From: CPC320 sp002684375
GTDB taxonomy: Bacteria > Pseudomonadota > Alphaproteobacteria > Rhodobacterales > Rhodobacteraceae
NCBI GenBank assembly: GCA_965662545.1
Contig: CBFIHZ010000023.1
Coordinates: 1-59,510, forward strand
Reading direction: 5' to 3'
Length of the DNA: 59,510 nucleotides
The notes below the pieces were generated by a model that was not told where the DNA came from, ran no database searches, and saw only the letters and a list, made by a program, of their open reading frames with translations. The position numbers were made by a program, and so were the translations under genes. Positions 16,147 through 24,481 of the stretch are shown here, one piece after another; within the stretch, counting starts at the first letter, position 1; the number at the start of each line of letters is the position of its first letter.

Positions 16147-16875
16147 ATGCTCCAGAATTTTCGAGACAGGCATCCAGTTTATTTTTCACTCACACACGCG
16201 GCTTTTGTGGCGAGCGTCGGGTATTATTGCCTTATGTTTGACGCAGACTGGGACAGTACCCAAATGCCAAGTGACGCGGCCATAAGAATTTGTTTTCTAG
16301 CCGCAACCGTGTTGTTAATGGAAGACGTTCTAAATGGATGCTCTATCGCCCTGTCGCAGCACCCAACCCCACGCAGCCGCCATTTTTGGATGTTCGCTTT
16401 TTATCTGGGGTTGTGGTTTTTTATATTGATCACGCTGATACTTTGGGTTGATACGTTTGCCAGTCACATGGGTGTCATAGGATTGATCATAAGCCTGTTG
16501 TTTGGTGTTTTTATGGCGGCTTTGGCGATAAAGAGTAAATTGTCTTCCAAGACTACAATAGCGCCATTAAAAGCCCGTTATAATTTGGAAAAACCAACCC
16601 ACCACTATCTGTACTTTGCCATGCCATTTTTTGTTATATTAGTCATTTTTATAGATTTTATCATTGCGCGCAGCATGACCGCGCCCATACAACCAGACGA
16701 CGGAAACCTTAGGTTTATCAGCCTCTATACATTGTATCTTTTAATTTTAATGTCAGGCCTCACGCCATTATACCAAAGGCAAAACCACGGGTCATGGGCT
16801 GCAAAAATTGGTGAGACCAGACTGCTTGGGATAATTATCTTGGGCTTTGGAGTTTATTTCTTAGTTTCAAATTAA
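16147..16875 (+). CDS. Hypothetical polytopic membrane protein
   Basis: A 242-residue protein from ATG 16147 (MLQNFRDRHPVYFSLTHAAF). The frame is open upstream to 16066 but the extra 27 residues are proline- and arginine-rich and look untranslated. About six hydrophobic segments are visible, including HAAFVASVGYYCLMF, FYLGLWFFILITLILWV, VIGLIISLLFGVFMAAL, YLYFAMPFFVILVIFIDFII, ISLYTLYLLILMSGLT and LLGIIILGFGVYFLVSN. I do not recognise a family. Local base composition is more AT-rich than the neighbouring genes, which could mean recent acquisition. The Shine-Dalgarno is poor (AGGG 12 bases upstream). Confidence 0.6.
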   Translation: MLQNFRDRHPVYFSLTHAAFVASVGYYCLMFDADWDSTQMPSDAAIRICFLAATVLLMEDVLNGCSIALSQHPTPRSRHFWMFAFYLGLWFFILITLILWVDTFASHMGVIGLIISLLFGVFMAALAIKSKLSSKTTIAPLKARYNLEKPTHHYLYFAMPFFVILVIFIDFIIARSMTAPIQPDDGNLRFISLYTLYLLILMSGLTPLYQRQNHGSWAAKIGETRLLGIIILGFGVYFLVSN

Positions 16876-16934
16876 ACGCGATCTCTGCACCGGCTTGACG
16901 ATGCCGCGCTATCGCCACGACCGAGGTGGTCCCG

Positions 16935-17074
16935 TTTCTTCACCCCAATCTCTTCAAAACCGTCTTTTCGACACAGACTTTTCAACACTGGCTTTGCAGC
17001 CCCAGTTTTTCAGTCCCGGTTTTTCAGCTCCGGTTTTTCAATCTTGGCGCCCGACAGCCAGTTTTCACGACAGG
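16935..17074. repeat. 14-bp degenerate tandem repeat array (about ten units)
   Basis: Reading in steps of exactly 14 bases from 16935, successive units share a GTTTTTCAxxxCCG core. The best three are GTTTTTCAGTCCCG (17005), GTTTTTCAGCTCCG (17019) and GTTTTTCAATCTTG (17033). Earlier units such as ACTTTTCAACACTG (16977), TCTTTTCGACACAG (16963) and GCTTTGCAGCCCCA (16991) are diverged copies, and a last one, GTTTTCACGACAGG (17061), overlaps the stop codon of the ABC ATPase gene. The array fills the gap between two convergent genes. Unit length is not a multiple of three and no start site serves it, so I take it as non-coding. Confidence 0.75.
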
Positions 17075-19095
17075 CTTTGCGCCGGCGCCAATTCCGACAG
17101 CGGAATATGACAGCGGATCGCGTGCCCCTCGGGCGATGTTTGCCACGGCGGGATATCGCTGGCGCAAACCGGCCCCAAACTGCGCGGGCAACGGCGCTGA
17201 AACGGGCAGCCTGTTTCGGGTGGTGACAATTCCACCACATCATCGGCAGTCAGCGTCGGGGCTGTGTCGGGGTCAGGCTCCAACACGGCGCCAAGCAGAA
17301 CTTCGGTATAGGGATGTGACGGCAAGGCATAAACATCTTTGGCGGGGCCAATTTCACACAGGCGGCCCTGATACAGCACCGCAACCCGGTCCGACAGCGC
17401 CCGCACCACCGCCAGATCATGCGAAACAAAGATATAGGTGGTGCCCTGGCTTTGTTTTAATTCGTTCAGCAAATCCAGCACCGCCGCTTGCACCGACACA
17501 TCCAGCGCCGAGGTCACCTCGTCACATAGCACCAGATCCGGCTCGGCGGCAAAGGCGCGTGCAATAGCCACCCGCTGTTTTTCGCCGCCCGATAACTGGC
17601 TTGGCAAGCGATCCAGATAATGCGCCCCAAGGCGCACCCGATCCAGAATTTCCGCACTGCGGGCGTGCAGCGCAGCACCGGTCAGTCCGAAATATAACCG
17701 CAGCGGCTGTTCCAATATCTGGGCAATGGTGTGGCGCGGATTAAGACTGTCATCAGGGTTTTGAAAAATCAGCTGGATCCGACGCAAATGGTCGGGGCCG
17801 CGCTTTTCCACCGCAAAAGGCAAGGGCTGGTCGCCGGCAACCGTGACGCTGCCTCCAACAGGGGGCAAAAGACCGGCAATGGATTTCAGGATTGTCGATT
17901 TGCCACTGCCGGATTCGCCCACCAAACCCAAGGTTTCGCCCTTGGTAATCTGCACCGAGATATCATCCACGGTGGCCACCCCGGCCTCGGGCCGGCGCAG
18001 GATCTGATCCAGCAAAGACGGTCTGCTATAGCTGATCGACAAATCACGCAAACTTAGCGCCACGTCGCCGCCCGGTGCACGTCGCACCGGGTCAGCCCCA
18101 GAGCCCATGATCGAAATTTGCGACGCCTGTTCGGGAAAATGACAGCGCACCACATCACCGCTGGGTAAGGGTGAAAGTGCGGGCCGTTCACAGCCACAGC
18201 GCTCTTGCGCAATGGCGCAGCGATCGACAAACGCGCATCCCAGACCGGCACCGCCGGGCGGCGGCGGGCGTCCATCCAAGGCAACCGGCAGACGCGGATC
18301 ACTGAGTTTCGGGATCGAGGCCAACAAACCACGGGCATAGGGGTGCATGGGGGCGGTCAAAACCTGCCGTGTACTGCCTTGCAACACCACTTCACCGGCG
18401 TACATTACCACCACGCGATCACAGACCCGCGCAATCGCTCCAAGATCGTGGCTGACATAGACCATCGCCATATCCCGCTCGGCAGCAATATCGCGCAGCA
18501 ATTCAAGTATATGCGCCTGCGTCGTCACATCCAATCCGGTGGTTGGCTCATCAAGCAACAGCGCCTCAGGCTCACCGGCCAGCGCCATCGCAATCGCCAC
18601 GCGCTGTTGTTGGCCCCCAGACAGCTCGTGCGGATAGCGGCTTACAATTGTCTCGGGATCAGGCAGACGCACCTGCCCGAGCAGTTCGATGACTTTTGGC
18701 AAATGCGCGGTCTCTGGCAATTTGCGGTGCAGTTTTAACGCCTCGACCAATTGCATGCCGATACGGGATGTCGGTGTCAGCGATTGTCCGGAGTTTTGCG
18801 GAATGAGCGCGAGATGCCCACCGCGGATCCGCTCTAGCTGCTGGCGTGTCTGGGCAAACATATCATCACCGCGAAATGTAACCGAGCCATCCATCAGCTG
18901 CAAACCGCGTTTCAAATATCCCATGGCCGCCAGGGCCAGCGTGCTTTTGCCAGACCCGCTTTCGCCCACCAGGCCCACGCTTTCCCCGCGTCGAACCACC
19001 AAGTCTATGTTGCGCAACACGGGCATCATCTGACCTGACCGGCCGGTAAAACCAACGGAAATATCGGATATATCAATCAATGGTGCGTTTTTCAT
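17065..19095 (-). CDS. Peptide/nickel-type ABC transporter ATPase, two ATP-binding domains fused (DppD-DppF type)
   Basis: A 676-residue cytoplasmic ATPase with two complete ABC domains in one chain. The first has Walker A GLVGESGSGKSTLAL (about 39-53), signature LSGGQQQRVAIA and Walker B ALLLDEPTTGLD. The second, after residue about 345, has GLVGESGSGKSTILK, LSGGEKQRVAIA and LVLCDEVTSALD. Each domain ends in the cysteine-rich oligopeptide-transporter tail (GCAFVDRCAIAQERC and GCPFQRRCPRSLGPVC). It energises import by the two permeases encoded just upstream; the gap to the second permease is three bases. Fusion of the D and F ATPases is common in alphaproteobacterial importers. The final codon lies in the 14-bp repeat array. 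Confidence 0.9.
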   Translation of the reverse strand: MKNAPLIDISDISVGFTGRSGQMMPVLRNIDLVVRRGESVGLVGESGSGKSTLALAAMGYLKRGLQLMDGSVTFRGDDMFAQTRQQLERIRGGHLALIPQNSGQSLTPTSRIGMQLVEALKLHRKLPETAHLPKVIELLGQVRLPDPETIVSRYPHELSGGQQQRVAIAMALAGEPEALLLDEPTTGLDVTTQAHILELLRDIAAERDMAMVYVSHDLGAIARVCDRVVVMYAGEVVLQGSTRQVLTAPMHPYARGLLASIPKLSDPRLPVALDGRPPPPGGAGLGCAFVDRCAIAQERCGCERPALSPLPSGDVVRCHFPEQASQISIMGSGADPVRRAPGGDVALSLRDLSISYSRPSLLDQILRRPEAGVATVDDISVQITKGETLGLVGESGSGKSTILKSIAGLLPPVGGSVTVAGDQPLPFAVEKRGPDHLRRIQLIFQNPDDSLNPRHTIAQILEQPLRLYFGLTGAALHARSAEILDRVRLGAHYLDRLPSQLSGGEKQRVAIARAFAAEPDLVLCDEVTSALDVSVQAAVLDLLNELKQSQGTTYIFVSHDLAVVRALSDRVAVLYQGRLCEIGPAKDVYALPSHPYTEVLLGAVLEPDPDTAPTLTADDVVELSPPETGCPFQRRCPRSLGPVCASDIPPWQTSPEGHAIRCHIPLSELAPAQSLS

Positions 19096-19098
19096 AGT

Positions 19099-20004
19099 TT
19101 AAACCGGTGCCTTTTGTGCGCGGTCAATGCCCAGCGCTTTTGCCAGCGCATCCGCCGTCAGATTGATGCCAATAATCAGCGACGACAGGGCGATCACCGG
19201 GCCCAGCACGCCCCAGGGGGCAAATGACATAAAGCCCCGCGCATCGGCGATCATCAAACCCCAATCCGGCGTGGGCGGGGACACCCCAAACCCCAGAAAC
19301 GACAGCGATGAGAACGCCAGCAACATCCAGGACCACCGCATCGCTCCCTCGACCATCAAGGTATCCAGAACATTGGGCACCAATTCACGGCGAATGATAG
19401 TCATCCGCCCATGGCCGCGCGCCTTGGCAGCCGAGATAAAATCGCGGGCCACCACATCATGGGTTGCAGCCCGGGCAATCCTGATCACCGGAATGCCATA
19501 GAAAAATGCCAGCGTTGGGATCAGCACTTCGATGCCGCTGCCGAAGGTCACGATCAGCACGAGCATCTTCAAAATCCACGGCAGCGACAGAAACGCATCA
19601 ACAACACGCATCAGCACTTCATCAATCCGACCGCCAACCAACCCGAATAAGATCCCCATAAAACCACCCCAGACCACCGCAATCGGTGTCGCAACCCCGG
19701 TCACCAACAGCGCCTCACGGCCCCCCAATAGCACCCGGGTCAACACATCGCGGCCCAAATGGTCCGTGCCGAGCCAATGTTCGGACGAGGGCGGCATCAG
19801 CATCAGCATTGAATTCATAGTTTTGAAATCATACGGCACATACAGCGGGCTGGTCAGCGCCAATAGCACGTGGAACACCACAAGGCTTAGCCCGATCGCA
19901 CCTGACGGTCGTGACATCACATCCCGCAACACCGTGCGCAGCCCCGAAAGATACTTTGGTGCCGGGGTTTCAGCCGGTATTAAATTTGGGGATAAATCGC
20001 TCAT
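19099..20004 (-). CDS. Peptide-type ABC transporter permease, DppC family
   Basis: A 301-residue inner-membrane permease. It has the DppC N-terminal extension (RDVMSRPSGAIGLSLVVFHV), a conserved GTDHLGRDVLTRVLLGGRE block before the core, and the EAA-like cytoplasmic loop DFISAAKARGHGRMTIIRRELVPN that contacts the ATPase. About six TM segments are visible. Its start overlaps the stop of the DppB-type gene by four bases (ATGA), and the fused ATPase gene begins three bases after its stop, so the three are co-translated. Confidence 0.9.
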   Translation of the reverse strand: MSDLSPNLIPAETPAPKYLSGLRTVLRDVMSRPSGAIGLSLVVFHVLLALTSPLYVPYDFKTMNSMLMLMPPSSEHWLGTDHLGRDVLTRVLLGGREALLVTGVATPIAVVWGGFMGILFGLVGGRIDEVLMRVVDAFLSLPWILKMLVLIVTFGSGIEVLIPTLAFFYGIPVIRIARAATHDVVARDFISAAKARGHGRMTIIRRELVPNVLDTLMVEGAMRWSWMLLAFSSLSFLGFGVSPPTPDWGLMIADARGFMSFAPWGVLGPVIALSSLIIGINLTADALAKALGIDRAQKAPV

Positions 20005-20960
20005 CCGCGCCTCATATTCAACGTCCGCAAGCGCGGATTGGCAACCATAGTAAGGATATCAGCCGTCAGGTTGACCCCGACATAGACCGAGGCCACGATC
20101 AGCGCGATTGCCTGAACCACCGGTAGGTCGCGGTCTGAAATGGCATCAATCATCATCCGGCCCAATCCGGGATAGTTAAACACCACCTCGATCACAACAA
20201 CACCGCCAAGCAGCCAGGCAATCGTCAGAGCCACAACATTAATCGCCGGCAACAGGGCGTTGGGCAGCGCATGAGAAAACACGATGCGCCAGTATGGCAC
20301 GCCTTTAAGCGTTGCCATCTGGATATAATCTCCGGCCATAACCTCAATCACAGACGAGCGGACCATACGCAGGATATGCGCCATCATTACCATCGCCAAA
20401 ACGAAGACCGGCAACAAAATTTCTGGAAAGAATTCCGAGGCCGGTGCGCTGGCGGACGTCACAACAATCCCCGGTAACCAGCCAAGCCAAACCGAGAAAA
20501 TCAAGATTAATACGGTGGCAGAGACAAATTCGGGAATAGTCATCGCAAGAATGGCCGCCGTTGAAAAAAACAGATCAATCGGCCTGTCACGCCAAAGACC
20601 GGTGATAACACCAAGGAAAATCGCCATGGGCACGCCAACGCTTAATGACACAGCGGCCAGAAGCAGCGAATTTTTCATCCGGTGACCAACCAATTCCGCG
20701 ATACTTTTACGCCCGCTCGCAGACATCCCCAGATCGCCTTGCAAGGCATTTCCAGCCCATTCAAAATATCGAGTAAGAGCGGGGCGATCCAACCCGAAAT
20801 CCTTGCGGCAATTCTCGAGCATCTGGCCTTTGGCATCACGCTCTAGAAACGCAGTACAGGCATCCCCCGGTAACAATTCCACACCGAGAAAAATAATCGC
20901 CGACACGATGGCAACAGTCACGGCGCCCAAGACGCACCGTCGTAACAGCATCCGCAGCAT
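20001..20960 (-). CDS. Peptide-type ABC transporter permease, DppB family
   Basis: A 319-residue inner-membrane permease starting MLRMLLRRCVLGAVTVAIVS. Features of the DppB family are a large loop after TM1 with DFGLDRPALTRYFEWAGNALQGDLGMS, the EAA loop YIQMATLKGVPYWRIVFSHALPNALLP, and the final TM block VFNYPGLGRMMIDAISDRDLPVVQA. It pairs with the DppC-type permease with which it overlaps by four bases. The substrate-binding protein gene lies upstream, separated by an 11-bp hairpin, which would make this gene less expressed than the binding protein. Confidence 0.9.
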   Translation of the reverse strand: MLRMLLRRCVLGAVTVAIVSAIIFLGVELLPGDACTAFLERDAKGQMLENCRKDFGLDRPALTRYFEWAGNALQGDLGMSASGRKSIAELVGHRMKNSLLLAAVSLSVGVPMAIFLGVITGLWRDRPIDLFFSTAAILAMTIPEFVSATVLILIFSVWLGWLPGIVVTSASAPASEFFPEILLPVFVLAMVMMAHILRMVRSSVIEVMAGDYIQMATLKGVPYWRIVFSHALPNALLPAINVVALTIAWLLGGVVVIEVVFNYPGLGRMMIDAISDRDLPVVQAIALIVASVYVGVNLTADILTMVANPRLRTLNMRRG

Positions 20961-20996
20961 GGTTTTTATTCCCAGTCGATTGTTAAATTAACAAAT

Positions 20997-21028
20997 ATCA
21001 CAGGGCGCAACAGATCACGCCCTGTGAT
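20997..21028 (-). terminator. Intercistronic hairpin (attenuator) between binding-protein and permease genes
   Basis: A perfect 11-bp stem (ATCACAGGGCG at 20997-21007, its complement at 21018-21028) with a 10-base loop lies nine bases after the binding-protein stop. On the minus strand it is followed by a T-rich tract (TATTTGTTAATTT). Partial termination or protection of the upstream mRNA at such a place commonly sets the excess of binding protein over permease. Confidence 0.65.
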
Positions 21029-21036
21029 TTCAAGGC

Positions 21037-22518
21037 TTAGTCCACTTCAATCAAATGCCAGCGGATCGCTTCGCGCTTGACCGCATCAACGTTCTTAACC
21101 CGTGCGTTCACACCCACAATCTTGGTGACATGGATTGGGATAAGGGTCCCAGCTGTTTCCCAAAGATGTGTCTGGGCCTTGGCATACAACGCTTTGCGCT
21201 TGTCAAAATCCAGCTCGCGCCGCGCTGTGGCCAACAAGGCGTCAAAGGCTTCGTCCTTATAAAAGCTCTCGTTCCACTTGGCTGAAGACAGATAAATCTC
21301 ATGTAGGGCCTGATCGGCAGGACGTTCGTTCCACCGCGTGGCGGACACGGTTTTGTTCATCCAGATTGCATTCCAATACCCATCAGATGGGGCCTGAACA
21401 ACATTGACCCGAATACCGGCTTTTGCAGCTTGCTCTTGATACACAACCGCCAAGTTTGACCAAGAGGGTTCCAGTGTCGAGACATGCACGTCGACGTCAA
21501 TCCCATTGGGATAGCCAGCTTCAGCCAACAGCGCCTTTGCCTGTGCAATATCCTGAGGGCATTTCAGATCAGCGCGATATTGGTCGTTGGGTTCAACTGG
21601 CGTGTCGCAAGCCACAACGGCCCCGCCACCATAGACCAGATCAACAATTTCCTGCCGGTCGGCCGCCAGACGAACCGCTTTGCGCACCCGCGCGTCAGTG
21701 AACGGCTCAACATCTGTGCGAAACACCAATCCACGCCAGTTTCCAGTCGGGATCACTTGCACGTTATACTTATCCGAGCGATCCAACAACACGCGCTCTT
21801 GCGCCGTGACATAGCGATACATATCGGTCTGACCACCCAAGAAAGCCTGAATGCGGGCCTGACCTTCGGAAATCGCAATGATTTCCATCCGTGCCAGTTT
21901 TGGCGCACCTTTATAATAATCAAGGTTGGCGACCAGAACAGTTGTGCCGTCAGCCTCGTATTTTTCAACCTTAAAGGGTCCGGTTCCAATGCCGGTTTCC
22001 CCAATCATATCGCCGGACCCATCCGGAATAATCCGCATCCGGTAATCCATCAGCTGTAACGGCATATCGGCAAACGGCGTGTTGAGGGTCATCTTGACGG
22101 TCATGTCGTCAACCGCGCTCACACTTTCGATCATTTTCAAAGCTGATCGCGCCGGGCTGGTCCCGTCAGGGTCCAAGATACGCTCGAATGTATAGATGAC
22201 GTCAGCCGCGTCCAGCGTCGAGCCATCATGAAATGTCACACCTTCGCGCAGCTTAAACGTCCATTCAGTCGCCTCGGCATTTGCCGACCATTCTGTGGCC
22301 AGATCAGCCTCGGGTATGCCTGCAAGATCGGGGCTGACCAGACGATTCATAATTTTCTCGGTAATCCACTGGATACGACCAGGAGAGCTTGGATCCAAAC
22401 TCGACTTTTCTCCGAACCCATAATCATGGGCTTGGCGGAATGTCCCACTAGGCTCTGCAATGGCGAGCCCTGCTGCCATAACAGCACCAAGCGATATCGC
22501 TTTCAATAGGTAGTTCAT
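21037..22518 (-). CDS. Periplasmic substrate-binding protein, family 5 (peptide/opine/nickel type)
   Basis: A 493-residue SBP_bac_5 protein. I start it at ATG 22518 (GGGAG eight bases upstream); the longer frame adds 26 polar residues before a proper signal peptide, MNYLLKAISLGAVMAAGLAIA, cleaved before EPSG. The mature protein has the family block ATEWSANAEATEWTFKLREGVTFHDG and the segment NLDYYKGAPKLARMEI. It binds the solute in the periplasm and delivers it to the DppB/DppC permeases encoded downstream. The ligand cannot be read from sequence; the divergent peptidase E homologue at 22771 hints at peptides. Confidence 0.9.
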   Translation of the reverse strand: MNYLLKAISLGAVMAAGLAIAEPSGTFRQAHDYGFGEKSSLDPSSPGRIQWITEKIMNRLVSPDLAGIPEADLATEWSANAEATEWTFKLREGVTFHDGSTLDAADVIYTFERILDPDGTSPARSALKMIESVSAVDDMTVKMTLNTPFADMPLQLMDYRMRIIPDGSGDMIGETGIGTGPFKVEKYEADGTTVLVANLDYYKGAPKLARMEIIAISEGQARIQAFLGGQTDMYRYVTAQERVLLDRSDKYNVQVIPTGNWRGLVFRTDVEPFTDARVRKAVRLAADRQEIVDLVYGGGAVVACDTPVEPNDQYRADLKCPQDIAQAKALLAEAGYPNGIDVDVHVSTLEPSWSNLAVVYQEQAAKAGIRVNVVQAPSDGYWNAIWMNKTVSATRWNERPADQALHEIYLSSAKWNESFYKDEAFDALLATARRELDFDKRKALYAKAQTHLWETAGTLIPIHVTKIVGVNARVKNVDAVKREAIRWHLIEVD

Positions 22519-22770
22519 TTGTTTTCTCCCTAACTTTTTAAAAGCACAACTGTTTCTGTTGCACCCGACCAGTATAAAAGGCTGTTTGGTCTGCATACAA
22601 ATATTGTACGGTGACCGTCTCAGTCATCACTATTATTTGGATATCCAACCGGCACCCATTAAACAAGTCTGCCACAATCTGTGTCCGTTCTAGAAATTTC
22701 TGGCAAGTACTATTATTGTAAGAAGCTATACTTAAAACCTATGTATAATGTACTGGGATAGTATACTAGG

Positions 22771-23493
22771 ATGGTTAAACAAATGGCCCAGATGAGATTA
22801 ATATCGATTGGCGGCGGCGGTTTTACTCATAACAGCCATCCAGACCTAGATGCATTTTGTCTCCGCCACACGGTCCCGGCCCCTAGGATCGGCTATGTCG
22901 GAGTTGCCAGCGACGATGATCAGACAAAGTTAGACCGGTTTTACCAACACTTCGATCACCATGGTGCGGCTCTTGAACACCTGCCGCTTACCGCCTCTGG
23001 CGCGTATGTGGCAGACTGGCTTAAATCAGTCGATTTGGTCTATTTTGGCGGTGGAAATACCGCTCGAATGATCGCACATTTTGAAAGGAACGGTTGGAGC
23101 ACACCCCTCATACAGGCCGCACGTCGGGGGGTGACAATGGCAGGGGTCAGCGCCGGTGCCGTGTTCTGGTTCGAGTGGTGCCTGTCGGACGCCAAAGGGA
23201 ACGGTTTGCAACCTCTGCGCGGTCTTGGGCTTTTGAAAGGCGGCATCTGCCCACATTACTCCAGCGAACCTCTGCGGCAAGCTTCTTTAAAAACGGCTGT
23301 GCGCGAAAATACCATGCCGATCAGCTATGCCATTGATGACGGGGCGGCAATGGTATTTGGACCCGAAACCGTGATTGATCTGTGTTCCGCTGCGCCGGGC
23401 GCCGGATGTTACCAAATTTCTAGCGGACAAGAAACAGCCCACCAGACAAGACCCGTGAGCCTAGGCGAGCGTCATCTCGGCCTGCTGGATTAA
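22771..23493 (+). CDS. Peptidase E-like protein (MEROPS S51, alpha-aspartyl dipeptidase family)
   Basis: A 240-residue protein with the class-I glutaminase-like fold of peptidase E. Visible blocks are RLISIGGGGFTH near the start, VDLVYFGGGNTARMI, and the nucleophile elbow GVTMAGVSAGAVFWFEW with Ser in GVSAGA (about residue 127). PHYSSEPLR and the ISYAIDDGAAMVF segment would carry the histidine and acidic residues. Peptidase E cleaves Asp-Xaa dipeptides in the cytoplasm. The frame has starts at 22771, 22783 (MAQM) and 22792, none with a strong Shine-Dalgarno. It is divergent from the ABC importer genes and overlaps the convergent LysR gene by 33 bases. Confidence 0.78.
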   Translation: MVKQMAQMRLISIGGGGFTHNSHPDLDAFCLRHTVPAPRIGYVGVASDDDQTKLDRFYQHFDHHGAALEHLPLTASGAYVADWLKSVDLVYFGGGNTARMIAHFERNGWSTPLIQAARRGVTMAGVSAGAVFWFEWCLSDAKGNGLQPLRGLGLLKGGICPHYSSEPLRQASLKTAVRENTMPISYAIDDGAAMVFGPETVIDLCSAAPGAGCYQISSGQETAHQTRPVSLGERHLGLLD

Positions 23494-24369
23494 CCAATCG
23501 CAAACTATACAAACCGGGGATATCTCGGCCTTTCCAGAACGGGAAAGCAGGTAAAAAGACCGTTGTGGTGCCAAATCGATGTCAGTCAAACGGACCAAAC
23601 GACCATCGTCGATCTCTCCCTGCATCAGCGGAAAAATTCCGAGCGCAATGCCTTGGGCGTCCAGCGCTGCCTGCAACACAAAGCTTGAATCAGCAATGAC
23701 CGTTTCACTATCAAACACAACAGGGCCTAAACCGGCAACTGCGCACCAATCCGACCAATCGAGCCGGTCATGCTGGTGCAAAATTGGCCCCTGCACCAGA
23801 TCGGTGAACTTATACAAATCAAGCCCTATGGCTTTGCTGCGCCGGATCAAGTCCGGGCTCGCCACCGGAGCGTATACAATATCCAGCAACCGGTGCGCTT
23901 TCAAACCAGGCCAATGACCGCTGCCCCAATCAACCATGATGTCACTGCGCATCTCTTCGCTGTCAACCAATCTGGACCCATGGGTCACAACCAGGTCAAT
24001 TTCAGGATGGGCTGCGCGAAAAAGCGCCAACCGTGGTATCAGCCAATGCGACCCAAACATCGGCCCAACAGCCAGCGTAACCTTGGTTCCAGCATTTAAT
24101 ATATTGCTCTGAATTTCGGTCCGGATTTCACCAAACGCGCGGGTCACCACCTGTGACAGAGCGCAACCTTGTGTCGTCAATGAAACAGCACGGGTGTGGC
24201 GAATAAATAATTTGGTTTGCCAGCTCTGTTCAAGGTGCCGTATCTGATTACTGACAGTGGTGGCACTGACGCATAATTCATCCGCCGCGTCTTTGAAACT
24301 CAACAGTCGGGCCGCCGCCTCAAATGTTCGCAGGGCCGTTAACGGCAGACGTCGCAACTCTGCATTCAT
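23461..24369 (-). CDS. LysR-family regulator (GcvA-like)
   Basis: A 302-residue LysR-type regulator. The N-terminus LPLTALRTFEAAARLLSFKD and the HTH helix CVSATTVSNQIRHLEQ are typical of the GcvA/AmpR branch. The effector domain begins VTLAVGPMFGSHWLIPRLALF. I start it at ATG 24369 with a GGGG site; a TTG one codon earlier is less likely. It lies divergently to the MttB-family operon, with 112 bases between the start codons that hold a perfect 11-bp inverted repeat. Regulation of that operon and of itself is the natural inference. Its 3' end overlaps the peptidase E gene tail to tail. Confidence 0.85.
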   Translation of the reverse strand: MNAELRRLPLTALRTFEAAARLLSFKDAADELCVSATTVSNQIRHLEQSWQTKLFIRHTRAVSLTTQGCALSQVVTRAFGEIRTEIQSNILNAGTKVTLAVGPMFGSHWLIPRLALFRAAHPEIDLVVTHGSRLVDSEEMRSDIMVDWGSGHWPGLKAHRLLDIVYAPVASPDLIRRSKAIGLDLYKFTDLVQGPILHQHDRLDWSDWCAVAGLGPVVFDSETVIADSSFVLQAALDAQGIALGIFPLMQGEIDDGRLVRLTDIDLAPQRSFYLLSRSGKAEISPVCIVCDWLIQQAEMTLA

Positions 24370-24377
24370 CAACCCCG

Positions 24378-24413
24378 CCCCCTATAGAGTAAATTAGATT
24401 AATCTATAGGGGG
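24378..24413. promoter_or_regulatory. Perfect inverted repeat, candidate LysR operator
   Basis: CCCCCTATAGA (24378-24388) and TCTATAGGGGG (24403-24413) form a perfect 11-bp dyad with a 14-base AT-rich spacer. It lies between the divergent LysR gene and the MttB-family operon, and its left arm abuts the LysR ribosome-binding site. This position suits autorepression plus control of the operon. The same dyad could instead form an RNA hairpin in the LysR leader. Confidence 0.55.
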
Positions 24414-24481
24414 CCCTCAAATGACTTGTCCAGCAGATAAAATCATGAAAATTTGCCTCCATCCCCACATTGGACCCTCGC

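Noticed and set aside
16935..17074. Possibility that the 14-bp units are a CRISPR array
   Set aside because: Units are contiguous with no unique spacers and are far too short; no cas genes are present.
16926..17567. Plus-strand open frame of 213 codons across the end of the ABC ATPase gene
   Set aside because: It is antisense to the fused ATPase gene with its conserved domains, has no ribosome site, and begins in the 14-bp repeat array.
18205..18738. Plus-strand frame of 177 codons
   Set aside because: It is the antisense shadow of the fused ABC ATPase and has no recognisable domain.
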